Positions 23,001 to 36,772 of a stretch of DNA of 64,000 bases are shown piece by piece. The notes below the pieces were generated by a model. It saw nothing but the letters and a program-made list of their open reading frames with translations, had not been told where the DNA came from and made no database searches. Each line of letters begins with the position of its first letter. Position 1 is the first letter of the stretch. The position numbers and the translations under genes are program-made. Source of the stretch: Dasyornis broadbenti (taxonomy: Eukaryota; Chordata; Aves; Passeriformes; Dasyornithidae); the NCBI GenBank assembly GCA_013397935.1, contig VZRN01004204.1, positions 1,622,294 through 1,686,293 of the forward strand, written 5' to 3'.

Positions 23001-25855
23001 CTACTGTAAGTGGATGCTGGCCCATAAACCACAACAAACGAAGGTGAACTTGTGCCACTTTATGTTGCTCTAGCTAAGAATGGGTTATCATGATTTTAAT
23101 GACCAATAAGACACAAAAAACAACATAAACTTTAAACAGAATGATAAAGCCAGTCTTTACCCCTTTAAATAATCTGCATCTTGACTAGCTGTCTGGTCTA
23201 TTTTCTCCTTGCCAGTTATATTGAAGGGCCATAAACAGAAGGGAATGAGAATAGCCAGTAAATTGAAGTGCAGGCAACTGAAAAGGTCAAAGTAGTATGC
23301 TTTATTATTGTCTGTCTCTGAGTATATGGCATGTCAAAATTCATACGGTGGTCTTTCAAGGAAATAGAAACAATGAGAAATCAATCAACATGTACCAGCT
23401 GTACCAAAAGTTGTGGGATTAAAACCAATTGTACCTCAAAGTATCTGCAGATATCAAGAAAAAAACCTCTGTTTTCTTTCTACTGCCTTAACAGGTGGGA
23501 ACTCAGAGAGGGACTAAACAATGGAAGCTTGCATCTATTTCAGCAACACTGCTGAAAAAAATGAGATTGCACCCTCAGCTGCAGGTTGCTCACTTTTTTC
23601 ATGTATGTCCTGCAGTGTATCAGCATCAAGGCACAGATGCACAGCTCTGAGTGAGTCTGCTGTTGTCAATGGCTTTGTTGCATTCAGTTTCCACCAATGG
23701 AGGAAAATATTGGATCTCAAATGGGATCTCTTGTATTGGCTTTCCGGACTGTGCATCTCAGGAGCACCTGGCATGGCCAGCACCGGTCTTTGAAAGCTGC
23801 ATGATCCAGTTATTATAACACACAGCACACAGGACACTTTGGAATCATTAACTGGGTAAAAAAGAATGACTGCCCCCTTATGGAGCAGCCTGTCTGCTCT
23901 TAGTCCCTCAAAGTGCAGCTGCAGAAGGACATGCTCCTTTAATTACACAAGCAAATAATTAGAAACAGGGCTGGCCAGATGAAGCCTATTTCCAGGAATC
24001 TGCTAATTTTGAATGTGACTGTAAGTACAGAAAAAAGAATTAGAGGGAGTTGACAGTTTTGAAACGTTATTTGTGATCAAGTCCACCAAACACTAATGAG
24101 ACACAATGTCTTGCCTGCAGTACAGGCTGATGTATTTTTTGTCACATAATTATATGTACTGTGGCAGAATATATTTTCTACAATAATTTTCTTTCCACCT
24201 ATCTATCTACCTATCATAGAGGAGTGGACTAGCTAGTTGCAAAAAAATTTGTCTTTAAACAATGATAAAAAATAAGTAGTGTCTGGTCTTACCATTGCTC
24301 TTAAAAACCTGACTAAATACTCAAGCTCACTGATTCAGAATAAATACAGTTTCTTCTAGTTTTTCCTAAAGGAAGATATGGAAGTTGCTTTTACAGTTGC
24401 TAGATGCATCGCCTCCGTAATTTTGTTCTCCTACAGAATCAAAAACTACTGTATTTTCATGCTGCAACCACAGTCCTGCGGTCACAAAACGGCAACACTC
24501 TTGTGAGAGGGTTCAACGGTGTGAAATGGCCAGAGAAGATGCCTGTGGCTAGTGTAGCAAATAAGTAGTGCTTATACCTCACCAGATTTCAAAAAGGATG
24601 GAGGATAAGTCCTCAGACACACCACAGTGCCTCTTCCTTTACTTGGAGGAAAAAAAAAGGCACATGCAACTTTTATTATGTTGCTAAACACACAGTCTTT
24701 TGTCATACTTTGGTCAGATGCAGAGATAATTTCACCAAATTCTAGTCCCTGTACAATGATTTCCCCTCTCAGTTATTGTTGCTACAGATAATGAAATATC
24801 ATTCAACAACAGAGCTCTGCACTAAGCCTTACTGAAACTGAACTTGCAATCTTTTCTCAAGATTAAATACTTTGGGGGTTTAACTCAGGAGAAAAGCTGT
24901 CTGTGGAACTCACGATCCAAACCTGAGGGAGACACATCAGAAAGATAAGCAGCACATAGATTTCTAGGGTTAGGAATATAAATCCTATAAAAACCATGTT
25001 CAAAATAGACCAGACTTTCCTGTAGTCCCATCACAAAAAGCTCTGACACCAGTCTTTTCCAGCATGGGTCAACTCCCTCTTGGCCCTATTATCCTCAAAA
25101 GTGCATCCAACAGAGAATACATCTATGAAGCTGCAGTGTGGTTTCCGGAGACTTCCACAAGTTTCCCTTTGTCCTTGGCAGTTATCTCCACGTTACATGA
25201 AATGTGACAGTTCCCAGAAGGGATGCATCCTTCTACATCCAGCACTTGATGTACAGCAGAGATAGACAAACTTACAGACTAGCACAGGAAGGATAAGGTG
25301 AATAGCAAGCAAAATGTCATTTTTGGAGAAAGGTACCAAAGGGCATTTTTGTACTCTTCTTTGCATCTTCACAAAACTTGTCCACTCATTCCATAATAAT
25401 ATATCAGGACCACAGACAAAAATATAAACTCTGGGTACCGTAAGCATGGATACTGCATCTGTTTCTATAACTTATTAACACACACATTGCAATTATGCTG
25501 AAAACACGTGTATGTAACATTTTGTGATGAGGAATAACTATTCCTTCTTAAATTCTAGCTGAATTATGTCTTTGCAACCTCTTATCTGAATCGTATCTGA
25601 TCATCAAACAATGGTGTTCATCCTGTTGGACAAAAGAGAGTCTGGACTGATCATTACTCTAGGCTCTGCCAGGTAACAACTCTGGCCTTGCCGTTCATTC
25701 CCGCTCATAAAAACCAGACCTTTGCCTCTTTGCTCAAACAGCTGCTCTTTCCAAACATCCCTCCTCTACTTCTTCCATTTGAATTTTAAATGCCTTGAAC
25801 TGCCAACAGGACTTTGCTGGAGCTGCAGGTTACCTGTCCAATTGAATGAAAAGAA
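17007..25855. other. Long non-coding stretch, no gene recognised
   Basis: Almost 9 kb without a recognisable gene or young transposon. Contents noted: a CNE-like block (17560-17900), T tracts at about 19326-19339 and 22321-22335 (15 T), a short CTAT-rich run near 24197-24216, and a GGCCAAATCTGCCACTGATC stretch from 20807 that may be another old-repeat relic. Open frames are all under about 100 codons and unrecognised. Confidence 0.65.
17560..17900. promoter_or_regulatory. Candidate conserved non-coding element (CNE-like)
   Basis: Very AT-rich, yet about seven CpGs remain (CAGCGTAA 17577, GTTCGAAA near 17608, TACCGGATC near 17667, CCCGCAAA near 17702, TTCGATAA near 17741, TTCCGTTA near 17763, ATGCGCC near 17844). 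Motifs such as ATAATTTATTTTT and CATTAAATATTATTGAG occur. No frame or repeat explains it. Inference from composition only. Confidence 0.25.
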
Positions 25856-26490
25856 GAATTACATAGAATTGTTTGGATTGGAAAGGACCTTAAAGATCAT
25901 CTAGTTCCAGCTCCCCTGGCACAGGCACGGACACCTTTCACTTGACCAAATTGCTCAGAGCCCCACCCAGCCAGGTCTTAACACTTCCATGGGTGGGGCA
26001 TTCTCTGGGCAATCTGTTCCAGTGTCTCACCATCCTTACAATGAAGAATTTCTTCGCAATATCCAATCTAAATCTACCTTCTTTGTGTTTAAAAACGTTA
26101 TCCCTCATCCACTGTGTTCTGATAAAGTGGCAGCTTTTCTATAGGCCTCCTTTAAGTACTATAACACTTCTATAGGGTTTTCCCAGAGTCTTCTCTAGGC
26201 TAAACAATCCCAACTCTCAGCCTGTTCTAGCAGGGGAGGTGCTCCAGCCCCCTGAACATTTTTATGGCCCTCCTCCTCACCTGTTCTAACAGGTCCATGT
26301 CATTTTTAGGCTTGGGAACCCCAGAGCTGGAAGCAGCACTGCAGGTGGTGTCTCACCAGAGTGAAGTGGAAGGGCAGAACCACCTCCCTCAGCCTGCTGG
26401 GCATGCTGCTTTTCATGCAGCTCAGAATGCAGGTGGCTCTTTAGGCTGTGAGTGCACATTGCAGGGTCATATTCAGTTTTTCATCTACAG
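25856..26490 (-). mobile_element. 5'-truncated CR1 LINE, minus strand
   Basis: Reading the plus strand gives the reverse complement of a CR1 3' end. ACATAGAATTGTTTGGATTG is the tail side, then GGAAAGGACCTTAAAGATCA, GTGGGGCATTCTCTGGGCAA, AATGAAGAATTTCTTCGCAA, GGTGCTCCAGCCCC, AACAGGTCCATGTCATTTTT and CCAGAGCTGGAAGCAGCACT follow in normal CR1 order. The copy is about 635 bp, 5'-truncated near 26490 where an AT-rich repeat begins. Many substitutions mark it as old and inactive. Confidence 0.95.
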
Positions 26491-26560
26491 ATTATTGTTA
26501 TTAATAATTAATAATTAATCATACATTAATCATACATTAATAATTATTATCAATATTTCA
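26491..26560. repeat. AT-rich simple repeat (TTAATAATTA / CATACATTAAT)
   Basis: Tandem TAATAATTAAT units followed by two copies of AATCATACATT. It abuts the truncated end of the CR1 copy. Confidence 0.9.
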
Positions 26561-29500
26561 TGATGCTGCTGAGGAAGGACATAGGGAGTAATAGAAAGTC
26601 AGTGTCTGTCATGACTGTTGCATACATTTTCTTCTTTTAGTTTGAATTCTAGGGGGGTAATAAGGTGATAGGAGTACGTGGTATTTCCTAAATAAGTGAT
26701 GAATCAACAGCTTCCATTGGGTAAACTGCAGAACAAACTGCTCGGCTCTTTCCCCAGCTGTTTATGACCTATAAAATTGGCTTTATTCCTCTGCATGAAA
26801 AAGATCAACTCATAACCTCTCTTCCTTTTGGTTAAGGATTGGCAGGAGATCGTTGAAGGTTGTGAACCAATAGGTCACAGAAAGAAAAAATCTGATGGGA
26901 CATTCTCCCAGCCTTAACTGGATGGAATATAAATTCAATTCTATCCCAGCAATTAAAGCTTTAATTTTATCCCTTTGAAATCCTTCAGTTGGTATTTGTC
27001 AGAGATTTGCAGAAAGTTACCTTCTTCGGACTGAGCAGATTATCAGAGACTGCTAGAAAGAGACAGAACTTAGAGCATGGCTTCCAACAGAACTTTCTAC
27101 TCTTTTCCAATTGAGTTTCTTGTCAGTCTGTGACTTGTATTTATCTTCTTTTCCTGCTTTTTAAAACTGCCATACTTATGACTGAAAATACTAGGAAAGG
27201 CTTTGGTCTAATCAAAGTAAATCCCCTTTTCAATCTCCTTTGCATAGGCGGTTGTTCATCAGCAGAGAGCAGAGTTAGGAGAACGTGGCTGGGGAAGAAA
27301 AGAAAATGTGTTTCCATTGGCTCCCAGGAAGCTGATTTTAACCAATATATTATATCGTGCTGCAAAAGGCTGCCCCACTGCTCACAAATAATTCGTCCTT
27401 GCTGGATGTAATCTAAATACTCAGATATCCTTACTGAAGAGCCATTGCTGTATATGGATTTTCCATCTAGGGCATTCATGGAGCTCTCTAGAAGACAACA
27501 GGTGAGAAACAAACATATTGCAAAATGCATCTGTTGCTGACCAGGGAGGTGCCACTGCTCCCAGCACCAACTGAATACTGAGAATTGCAAGGACACACAC
27601 CAGGCAGACATTGCCTAAAGCCTGCAAACTGGTCTACTTGTAGACAAATCCAGATGTGTCCCTTTGTGAATTAAAATTGGGTAAGATGATCATAGTTCCT
27701 CAAAAGAAATGAAAACTACTAATTTTTCTTTTATAGTTCAAAAAATTTTTTAAGGTCCTTGCTGTGGCAAGAAGCAAGACTTTCCTACTGTGGTTGGTGG
27801 CACAATTACGTGGGTGTTCTGGGGTCTCTTCTCTAGTCCTCAGAAAAGAAGAATCAGTCTCACAAAGGCTTCCGCTTCACTGGAATCAGGCCAAAGCTTC
27901 TTTTTCTAAGTCAAACACTACTTTCTAATTCCTGATGTCAGATGCAAACAGTGTAATACCTCTGACAGCATCAGAAAGAGGAGTCGTTCATATCATGACT
28001 TGGCTTCATCTGAATCATTTCAGGAGATACTAGTTCACGTAAAGGACAAAGCAGAGACTTGATCCCATACCACTTCACAAGCTGTCACTACAGAAGGCAC
28101 CATGACTCACTGCACATAACTATGCTGCAAAAAATTAGCAGTAAAAACTTGAGCAAATCCAAAACCTGTCCACAAAGCATTTCAGTTTTAATGAAAAGAG
28201 TCTGTTTAGACAAATTCTCTATCATAAAAAAGCGCTGTCTGATAGAGCCGAGGCAGCAAAGCTGCTGTGTTTTTCATCATCTGAGATGTTCCCCTTCTGG
28301 AAAGCACATCTGCTGAGATAAAGGGATAATTCTGTCGTGTTGGTATCTTACAACAAAAACCTATGTGAAAATTTTCTGTCAAAACCAATGAGGCAAACTG
28401 GGCTTTTGATTAAATAGAAAAAAGGCCAATTTTCCACTAGGAAAAAAAAAAAAAAACACCCAAACCAAACACCCCAAAAGGAAAACTTCTCTAGGGCTTT
28501 GCTACTGCAGTGCTTCAAAATAAAGTAAGTTCCTTCTCCTCCCCTGAGATTCCATTCTACCCTGTTGGCCAAACTTCCCAGTTGATCTGTCTATCTCACA
28601 CCATAGGCAGGGACTCTGGAGCAGAGCTGCCACCTCTCTCAAGGGATAATCACTAATGACTGAAAAAGTACTTCAGAGAAGGTTTCCAGCGTGGAAGAAG
28701 AGGGATGTACAATTTCAGGATGACAAAACTAAACATGGGGGTTCATCAGCTCACGTTTACTAGCATCATTCTAGATGTGTTCAGAGCTCTCTGCAAAACT
28801 GATACCTCTCCTACTACTTCTCTAGTTATTTGAAAGTTGTGGTAATATGTAGTGGAAAAAAAATGTATTTCAAGCATCAGAAAAGCAGACTGATGAAGAT
28901 GTAAAGGGCTAGTGGTAGATTTCTATGTGTTCCTGCCTTGAAGCTGGATTCATTTGTGAGCTCCTACCTGACTTACAAGCAGTTTACTGCACTTTTCTGC
29001 ACTTTTCTCTGCTTGGCCATCTCTTCAGGCTGAACAGTGTGCCGTTTCTCCTCCTCAGTCCTCAATTCCCTCATCACCTACTTTTTGTGTGAAACAGTAT
29101 CCACCAAGCAACACCCCCTTGTGAAAATCAGCTTCATCCTGGCATGCTCCACCTGAATCAGGGATTAACAGGGAATATTATTCCTCACCAGGACCTCACA
29201 AAATATTAAACAAAGACGTGGGTTCATCTAACCTTGTATGTAAGGAGCCTGTCTCTGGTGCTGCTGCAAAGAATAATGTCTGTCAGCACTTTCAAGGGGA
29301 TAATATTCCACCTGATGATCAATCCAGCATACCAGGCAGGGGACAGGGCACAAACCTGGGGGAAATGTTAATGACCTCTCTGCTTCTGGCCCCTGTACAG
29401 GTGACGTTTGCAGTCAGCACCACTCTCTTGCACTCTGGCTGTCTTTAGCTCATCGCTTCCTCAAACCAGGAACTGCAGACTCTGCATAAAGAAGCTCAGT

Positions 29501-29581
29501 GAATTATACTTTTTGCCCTTTTTTTATTCAAATGAGATTCATGTTTAAATCAGACTTTGGAGAGAGGTTCAAGGTTAATCC

Positions 29582-29600
29582 TTTTTTTTTTTTTTTTTTT
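29582..29600. repeat. Poly-T tract (19 T)
   Basis: Uninterrupted T19; no element recognised beside it. Confidence 0.95.
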
Positions 29601-32600
29601 AATCCAGATGTGGCTCTGCTATCCTTCATTTCAACCTGCAAAAATACCTCTGCTCTGCGTTTTCTGGCAGTTCTGCCTTTATCTTCACCAGCTGCTGAGT
29701 TGCTTTGGACATACTTAGCCTGTTCTCAGCTAAGAAACTCAGCCTTAACAAAAAGGAAAAAAAAGAAAAGGAAGATATGAGAAACAGACAGGTGAAACCA
29801 TGCTGGTCTCAGGCCTTTTTCTACCCGAGCCACTGGTGCAAGGTCAGCCCATTCTGAGAAAACAAGTCTCAAACACCATGTTGGTGTCAGCTCTGCCATT
29901 AACCATTTCCTGACTGGTTAATTTACCTAAAGTCACCCTGCCCACTGGATGTGCTCTGCTGCATTAACCAAGCCCCTCTACTGCCATCAGCCTCTTGCCC
30001 ACAGTCTCACTCTGGCTGGGAGTGTGATACCTCTGCGTCCATGTGCTGGCAGCACGGATAGGGAGGCAAAGTCACATAACCCAGCTGTGCCTTCCTGCTT
30101 GCTGGCAACCCTTTACATTTGCCCTAAATTCCCTGGTAAGACTAATGAGAGTATTTTGTTAGAAGAGGGCAGAAACCTGACCATCTTTGTCTGAAATGAA
30201 AACGCTAGAAATGAACAAAGGAATGAAGTGAACAAAGGATGCCACCCATGCCCATGGAAACCACCAAGACAAACGGCATGTACAGGAATGCTCTGGCCAC
30301 GGAGTCCCTGAGTGTGGGCCCTTATATCTGGCACTGCCGTGAAGACGTGGCACAGCAGGGGAAATGTGCTGTGAGGTACTACATGCACCAAATCCCTTGA
30401 ATTTGGGTCAGCAAGGTGGCCACGTGAATTTGGTGGGTTATGGCAACATAAACAACAACTCTGTGAATTATGCTACTGTAATAATGGATTCCCTCTTAGG
30501 TAGGACTGAGCTTAGTCCTGCAAAATGAAGTTGCATATGACTTAAGTATTTAGACAGATAAATGTGAATATCTGTGCTATAATAAAGGAGCAATTTGTGT
30601 GAAGGGAAATTGCATTATGCTTATTCAAAGTCAAATTTATTTCTTCCCTTTCTTATTAAGGATCTAATTTTAAAAATCCCAGCCTCAGGTCAGGGTTATA
30701 CTTATAGGGCTGACTTCATATGTGGCAGTGCAGAATTCAAAATTCCTACAAAATTCCTCGCTGCAGTCAATCAACAGCCTAAGCCCTCTACTTGGGCCAA
30801 GAATTTTTTTATTTTTCTTTTAATTAAAAAATAGCCAGAGGGCACATAAAGCTTAAATTACTTACATAGAGAAAAATGCTTCTCTAAGAAACCTATTAGG
30901 AGATATGACTTGAGAGCAACAGAAGCCCTTCAGTCTAAACAGAAGTTTAATTTTTTCAAGGTAATGGAGAGGAGGAGAGATATTCTGGAGGGTTTTCTTC
31001 AGTTCGTTTTGGACTGTCATTTTCTGCCCTGAAGCCATAGTTGAGTTACCTCTGAGAAGAGCAAGAGGGAGCAGGTTGGGGGAAGAGTCAGTCACTTAGC
31101 AGAATGGGGGAAGGATTTGGCTGCGTGAATCTACGCCAGCATGGGCTTGTTCAAAATACGCAAGCCTTGGATCCAAGTCAGTTCCAAAAATACAACCCAG
31201 TGATAGCTATGGAACTTTGGCTTGCACATCAGCTGGCATTTTTATGACATACATATTGTTAGTTGGCAGAAAGCACCTGCAAGCTCTAATGCAAACAAGA
31301 GTGGCGAACAACCTCCCTGCCCCCCAAAAAAATGAATGGGAAAAAACCAAAATCCCAGAATCACACACACCTTTTGGGTTCCCAGAGTCGCACTGCTCCA
31401 AGGACCTGGGGTCACCATTGCCTGCAAGCACAGTGAACACAGGCTTCAGCAGCCTGTCTGCCTGCCCTAGAGGGAGATGCAAAAGCCCTGTGCCATCTGA
31501 ACACAGCAAAAGAAAAATTAGAGCCAAAGAGGACTGTGAGTTGTAATTTTAACTGGTAGGTGGGGAGTCAGTAGCACCAGGTTGTATTGGGTCAGCTGAA
31601 GCCAAGAGCATTTCAATCACAGCCTACATTTACAAGGGAGTACCAAAGCCTGCATTTACAGGGGAGTTAGGTAGTGCATAACTTTCCCTGGCTAGACTGG
31701 TACACATTTCCAGCAAGACAGGATCTGACAGACAGGCTGTTCTGCAATTTCTGCAATTTCTCTTAGGGAAGCATCAGAATATGGCATACTCTACTCCACC
31801 CCTCCCTCTCCTAATTTCCTTCTGATATCCCTCATTTTCATGTAAATGATGCAGAATCCTCCTGCACTTCACACTGTAGTAGCAACATTGGGGGAAAAAA
31901 AAATGTCCAGAAATGGCAGATTAGGCTCAGAATTATCTCTCCTTTGAGAGGCAATGACCGCGTAATAGTGTTACACTCTAGTTAGGCTTAAAAGCAAAGC
32001 TCAAATTAGAGAGCAGATCATTTCAGTGACCAGACACGAGGCTTAAACGGCTGCGAATTTCATACAAAAATATGGATAGGCTCATTTAAATACTAACAAG
32101 CTGTTGTCTTGGCCTATCTGCAGAACCGCAAAGGAGTAGATGAAGTCTCAAACAGCAGCTGGGACTTTTGAACTACTCTTCTGCAAACAAATGAGGGGGA
32201 CAGTGAGTGGGACAGACCAGATTGATACAGATAATGCTGAAGGCAAACATAACATCACACAGAAGGAAGTATTTTTCCCTCATCACCCGGACAGTAATTT
32301 CTCTCTTCCCTGTCTTCTAAATGAGAACTTTCTTAACTTTGTGGCAAGAGCCCTCTGCAGCTCTCTGGGCACAGGTGAGGACCAAGGAGCACCTCTCACT
32401 CCAAGTCATGCCCCTTGTTTTGCTAAGGAGTATGAAGGAATTCAGCTAAGTTGAACAGAGAGAAAAACAAAAGGGAATTAAAATTTTGTGTTCAAACTGT
32501 TGCTTATGCTTTACACCTTGTGACAGTAATAGACTGGAGCAGAATCTCTCTGTATTTGTCAATGTGTGGATCCACTTTTGGCATATCTGCTTGCACGTAA

Positions 32601-34400
32601 TCCTGAGTCAGCTGCAGGTAAGTTTGTCCAGGCCAGGAGCACAGGCTGCTGTCCAGCTGCAAACACTTGCTTCCCACTCCAGCATGCCACAAGTGAGCAG
32701 TGAGCAGAGACTGAATACAGCAAGGAGCTCACAAGCTAGAGTAAGCACTTTCAGGCTGTGACTTTACCTGGATCTCACAAGCCCTGCCTTGGACCAAGAA
32801 CCAGTGTTGCCAGCTCAGAGAAGATGAAGTTAATTAAGACTGCTGTTGACACTTCCATTCCTTTTGGACTTTCCCAGTTTCAGGCAACAGCATCATGTAG
32901 ATGGCAGTGATAGCTGAAATAAAACAGACTTGACTTCATTAGGCATAACATACCTTGAGGTAACAAACAAGGGAAAGAAGCCTTCACTGTGACCCTTCTA
33001 GGACTTGTGTCCTCTGGCCAGCCTTGCCAGAATGGATGATTTACACTGGAGATAAGCAGAGGGAAAGTAACCCATTAGGAGGAGATGAAAGCTACATCAT
33101 TTCTTAACTGACTGCATGTTTTGTGCCACTGGCACATGCAGCCATCTGGGAGATGGCAGCAGAAAGTTGTGTGATAGCAAACCTTAAAACTGTCTTTCAG
33201 ATGAAGCTGCCACCACAGCCGCAGTGGTTTATGCTGGCACATTCAACTTCACAGGGAGAGAGAGGAGCTGCACCATCACAAGCTCTATTGAAAGGAATCT
33301 GTAAAAAGTCGTCACCTCTTTATTGTTGGTTACCAGCTCTGATCTTACTCGGATGACCTTAACGTTCACCAACGTATCAAAAATAATATAGATCTGACCT
33401 GGCAAGTTTGATCCCGTGACTGCCAAAGCTGGATTCTCCCTCCACACCTCCTACCGCTAACAAACTCCGTGATATAAAGAGCATTTTCAACAGCTCAAAG
33501 AAGCCTTTTCAGTGCAGAAAAAAAAAGCAAAAGGACTTCTCAAGCTGAATACAGAAATCTTGCAATGTGCTGAAATAGCTTTCATTTATATGTATTTTTT
33601 AACTATGGCCTTTAGCCATCTAACAGCCCCTGTACAGATGAGGTAAGCGTTACCCTTTCCAGACAGATACCTTGCCATCTCTCAAGCTCTGTGTGCAGCC
33701 TCCAGACCTTGCCCCTTTTAAGGCCTTGAACCTGCTGTGCAGTGGAAATGAAATCAAGCCCATCTCCAAAAGCACAAGGGCAGCTCCTCGTACAAGATGA
33801 GGCAGAAAATGTGCTGGCAGCAGCCACTTTAGAGAGCCATGGCACACACCTTATCAGTAAGAGAAGAAAATGATATATTCTGCTGGGTTAATTAGGAGAC
33901 TAAGAGAAGGTAATGCAGTCATGTTTTCCTGCTTGTTTAAAAGAGTGGAAGCGGGAGGGAGAATTTAATGTTGGTTTTCACTACAAGAGATAAAAAGCGA
34001 CAGGGACATAATAAATGTAACACCTTCTGCCTGAGTTGCCTGGGATACAGCATCTAGGAAAGACAGACAGAGTGGGTGAAGTACAAGCCAGTCCCAATTC
34101 TCACAGCAATCACCGCCACCAGAACATATTCATGTTGTGCCATTTTCCATCCTGTTATAAGCTTTGTCAAAAGAACGAGGTTATTGGACAAGACGGGCTT
34201 TCCCATACTGGCTTTAGCAGTATTGCTGCCATTTCCTTGATCTTTTCAATATTCTGTAATTGATCGGTTTGCCACCTCAATTTCCCCATGTTTACAGCCT
34301 CTGTACTTTGTATCTGACCAGACAATTCAAGCAGATAAAGGACCACTGAAAAATCCCTGCCTTGTAGCACTCTGTTCTGCCAGAGTTATCAAGGATCAGG

Positions 34401-34445
34401 GATCAGATACTTCAGCTGGTGTAAATAGGTGTAGCTTCAATTATG
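34401..34445. repeat. Possible relic of an old amniote repeat
   Basis: GATCAGATACTTCAGCTGGT then GTAAATAGGTGTAGCTTCAA resembles a common amniote repeat core of the form CAGCTGGTGTAAAT...GTAGCTCCA. The match is short and from memory only. Confidence 0.35.
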
Positions 34446-36452
34446 CCCGTTGGGTTTATTCCCTGCTACAGGCCTTGAGCAACCAAGGTCCATTCTGCAG
34501 TCTTTTGAGTAGACCTACAGAAATGTCAAAATAAACCTAAAGTTTATGTAAAAAGATGTGGATTTACAATGCCTCATTCTTTGTGTACGGCACTTTTGGT
34601 GAAATAAAATTTCTAAATAGATTCTGCCTAAAAAAAATTACAACTAATTTTTGAAGAAAAAAATCTTTAGGATTTAAATTCTTTACAACAGTTCTTAAAT
34701 TCAGCTTTGCCTATACTGGAAGCAGAGCTCTGAACCTCTTCTTGGCAGTGCCGAGATGAGCCCTTTGCAAAGGCACAGAATCCTATGGTACTTGTTAAAG
34801 CCTGCCACAACTTAATGCTGCCTTTCCATCTCCTTCACTGGGCTTTTAAAGTACTCCTTTGGTTTGCAACTTCATTTTCCTTCTGTAAAAGGGAAATAAT
34901 AGTATTTTTTCCATCTCATTTACTTACATGAAGAATTTTTAAGACAGATGCTCCAAACTCTAGCATGGCTAACATGACAGGCAAGTAATTTCAAACTTTC
35001 CTCATCAGAGCCTGAAACCACTACTCACTACCAGTGGCAGGAGTTGTTAAAATAAGTTGGCTAGCCAGAAGCGTGGGTCAGAATTCCCTGCCAGGATGCA
35101 AAGCATCTCTTTCCTTGTCAAGGAGCACGTAATATAAGGAAAATCTAGTCTCTGCCCCATTAGGGAAATAACAACCCTTTTGCCTGCTGACACATGACCT
35201 TCTCCTTTCAGGAGCCAACACTGACAGAGCCCTCTGGCAGCACAAACTGCATCCCCACTGCAACCTATGGAGCAGCACAGGGATATCAGAATCCTGTGGA
35301 AGCAGCTCTGCCCAACACATTCACACAGAGGGGGCTCCTGGATGTCGCATCCTCACCAAAACTGCTACCGCAAGCCCCGTGCACCTCTTGGGCAGTGAGA
35401 ATGTCATTTGTGCTCAGAGATCAAGGGATCCAGAAGCTGCCCTCGAGCTCAAATCTTCCAGCTGATGTTGCAATTATCAAGCAGCTTGCAAAGACTGTAT
35501 GGAAATTTATAGCAAAATAAGCAACTGGGGAGAGCAAAGCACTCCCCGAGTGGGTGAGGCACTCACTGAATTGATTGCATCTGATACGGACCCAGAACAG
35601 CAAAGGTCAGCACAGAGCTGTTCCAGAGAGCCTGCTCATTTTGTCACTCTGCAGAAAAGTGTTTTCTGTTTCCAGGCCTACAACAAAGTACTAAAAGGGT
35701 TACACTGTGTAGACATGCAACATACTTTCCACAGCATAGGATAAAGCATAAATGCTCAAAAAATTACAATATCTTTGAACCTTCCAGATCAATCTGATTG
35801 AACTACATACATAATTTTAAGTTTACAATACACTTCTTGACATCAAAGGAGGGGGGAAAAAAAAAAAGCATAGCCTGTTTTTTTAATCAGGCTTATCAGA
35901 GGTACTGCTATGACATCTTCTCTATGGAGTTTCAATAATTCAGTGGTTTTCTTTTAAATTGCAGTATTTTGTATATTTTAATCTCATTTTATTAGGCTGC
36001 CTTTGAATTTGTTTCCAGGGAGCTCCTGTGTTAGATTCCTACTACCATATTTTGTTGTTGTTGCTTTGGCATTTTAGGATTTTAATGTTCATAACAAACT
36101 TGAACTGGGAATAATTTGGTTTCATATTAGAAAAATCAATTGCTTGAAGGAAATTCAAAAACCAAAGAATTACCAAAAAAAATCACCTTGTACTGATCTG
36201 AGTTATTATGGACCTATTTCTCTCCCTCTGGAGCTAACTTTGAGATCATTTTCTTTACGCCTAAATAGCTCATATCCCTTGAATAGAGGTACATCATTTA
36301 GGACTAGGATATTGACTTGCCAGAAAAAAAGCTGCTTCACTTTCTCCATCTACAGTGGCTTAGTGAGAGGAGAAGCCCTTGATTTAGAGGCACATGTTTA
36401 GCTCTCATAGATCAACTTATCTGCCTTGATATCACCTGGGTTATGCTGCTTT

Positions 36453-36772
36453 TCATAGAATCATAGAATGGTTTGGGTTAGAAGGGCCCTTAAAGATCCA
36501 TCTGATTCCAGCTCCCTGCCATGCGCAGCGACACCTTCCACAAGACCAGGTTGCTCAGAGCTCCATCCAACCTGGCTTTGGACATCACCAGGGGTGGGGC
36601 ATCCATAGCTTCCCTGGGCAATGTGTGCCAGTGCCTCACCACTCTCACAGTAAAGAATTTCTTTCCACTATCCAATGTAAACCTACTCTCTTTTAGTTTG
36701 AATCCATTCCCCCTTGTCCTATTACTACATGCTCTTGTAAAAAGTCTCTCTCTGTCTTTCTCGTAGGCTACC
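36453..36772 (-). mobile_element. 5'-truncated CR1 LINE, minus strand
   Basis: Starts with two copies of the CR1 terminal unit (TCATAGAATCATAGAATG). GGTTTGGGTTAGAAGGGCCC, GACACCTTCCACAAGACCAG, GGTGGGGCATCCATAGCTTC, ACAGTAAAGAATTTCTTTCC and CCATTCCCCCTTGTCCTATT follow in CR1 order. It is about 320 bp, lost its 5' side near 36772, and is less decayed than the copy at 25856. Confidence 0.96.

Larger units (their letters stand above)
26561..36452. other. Long non-coding stretch, no gene recognised
   Basis: No gene or young transposon is recognised. Simple tracts: A15 at 28442-28456, T19 at 29582-29600, A-rich near 35854-35868. A probable old-repeat relic lies at 34401-34445. The longest frames (minus 27141-27611, both strands 31207-31546, plus 35194-35520) show no family resemblance and overlap antisense frames in two cases. 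Confidence 0.65.

Noticed and set aside
27141..27611. 156-codon minus-strand frame with hydrophobic start
   Set aside because: No family resemblance. A possible acceptor and donor inside it (exon of about 53 nt, 27435-27487) is too small and weak to support a gene. An overlapping frame that looks secretory starts at TTG, not ATG.
31207..31546. Overlapping frames of about 107 codons on opposite strands
   Set aside because: Mutual antisense frames with no recognisable protein; probably chance.
35194..35520. 108-codon plus-strand frame with coding-like composition
   Set aside because: No recognised domain and no clear splice sites; kept out for lack of support.
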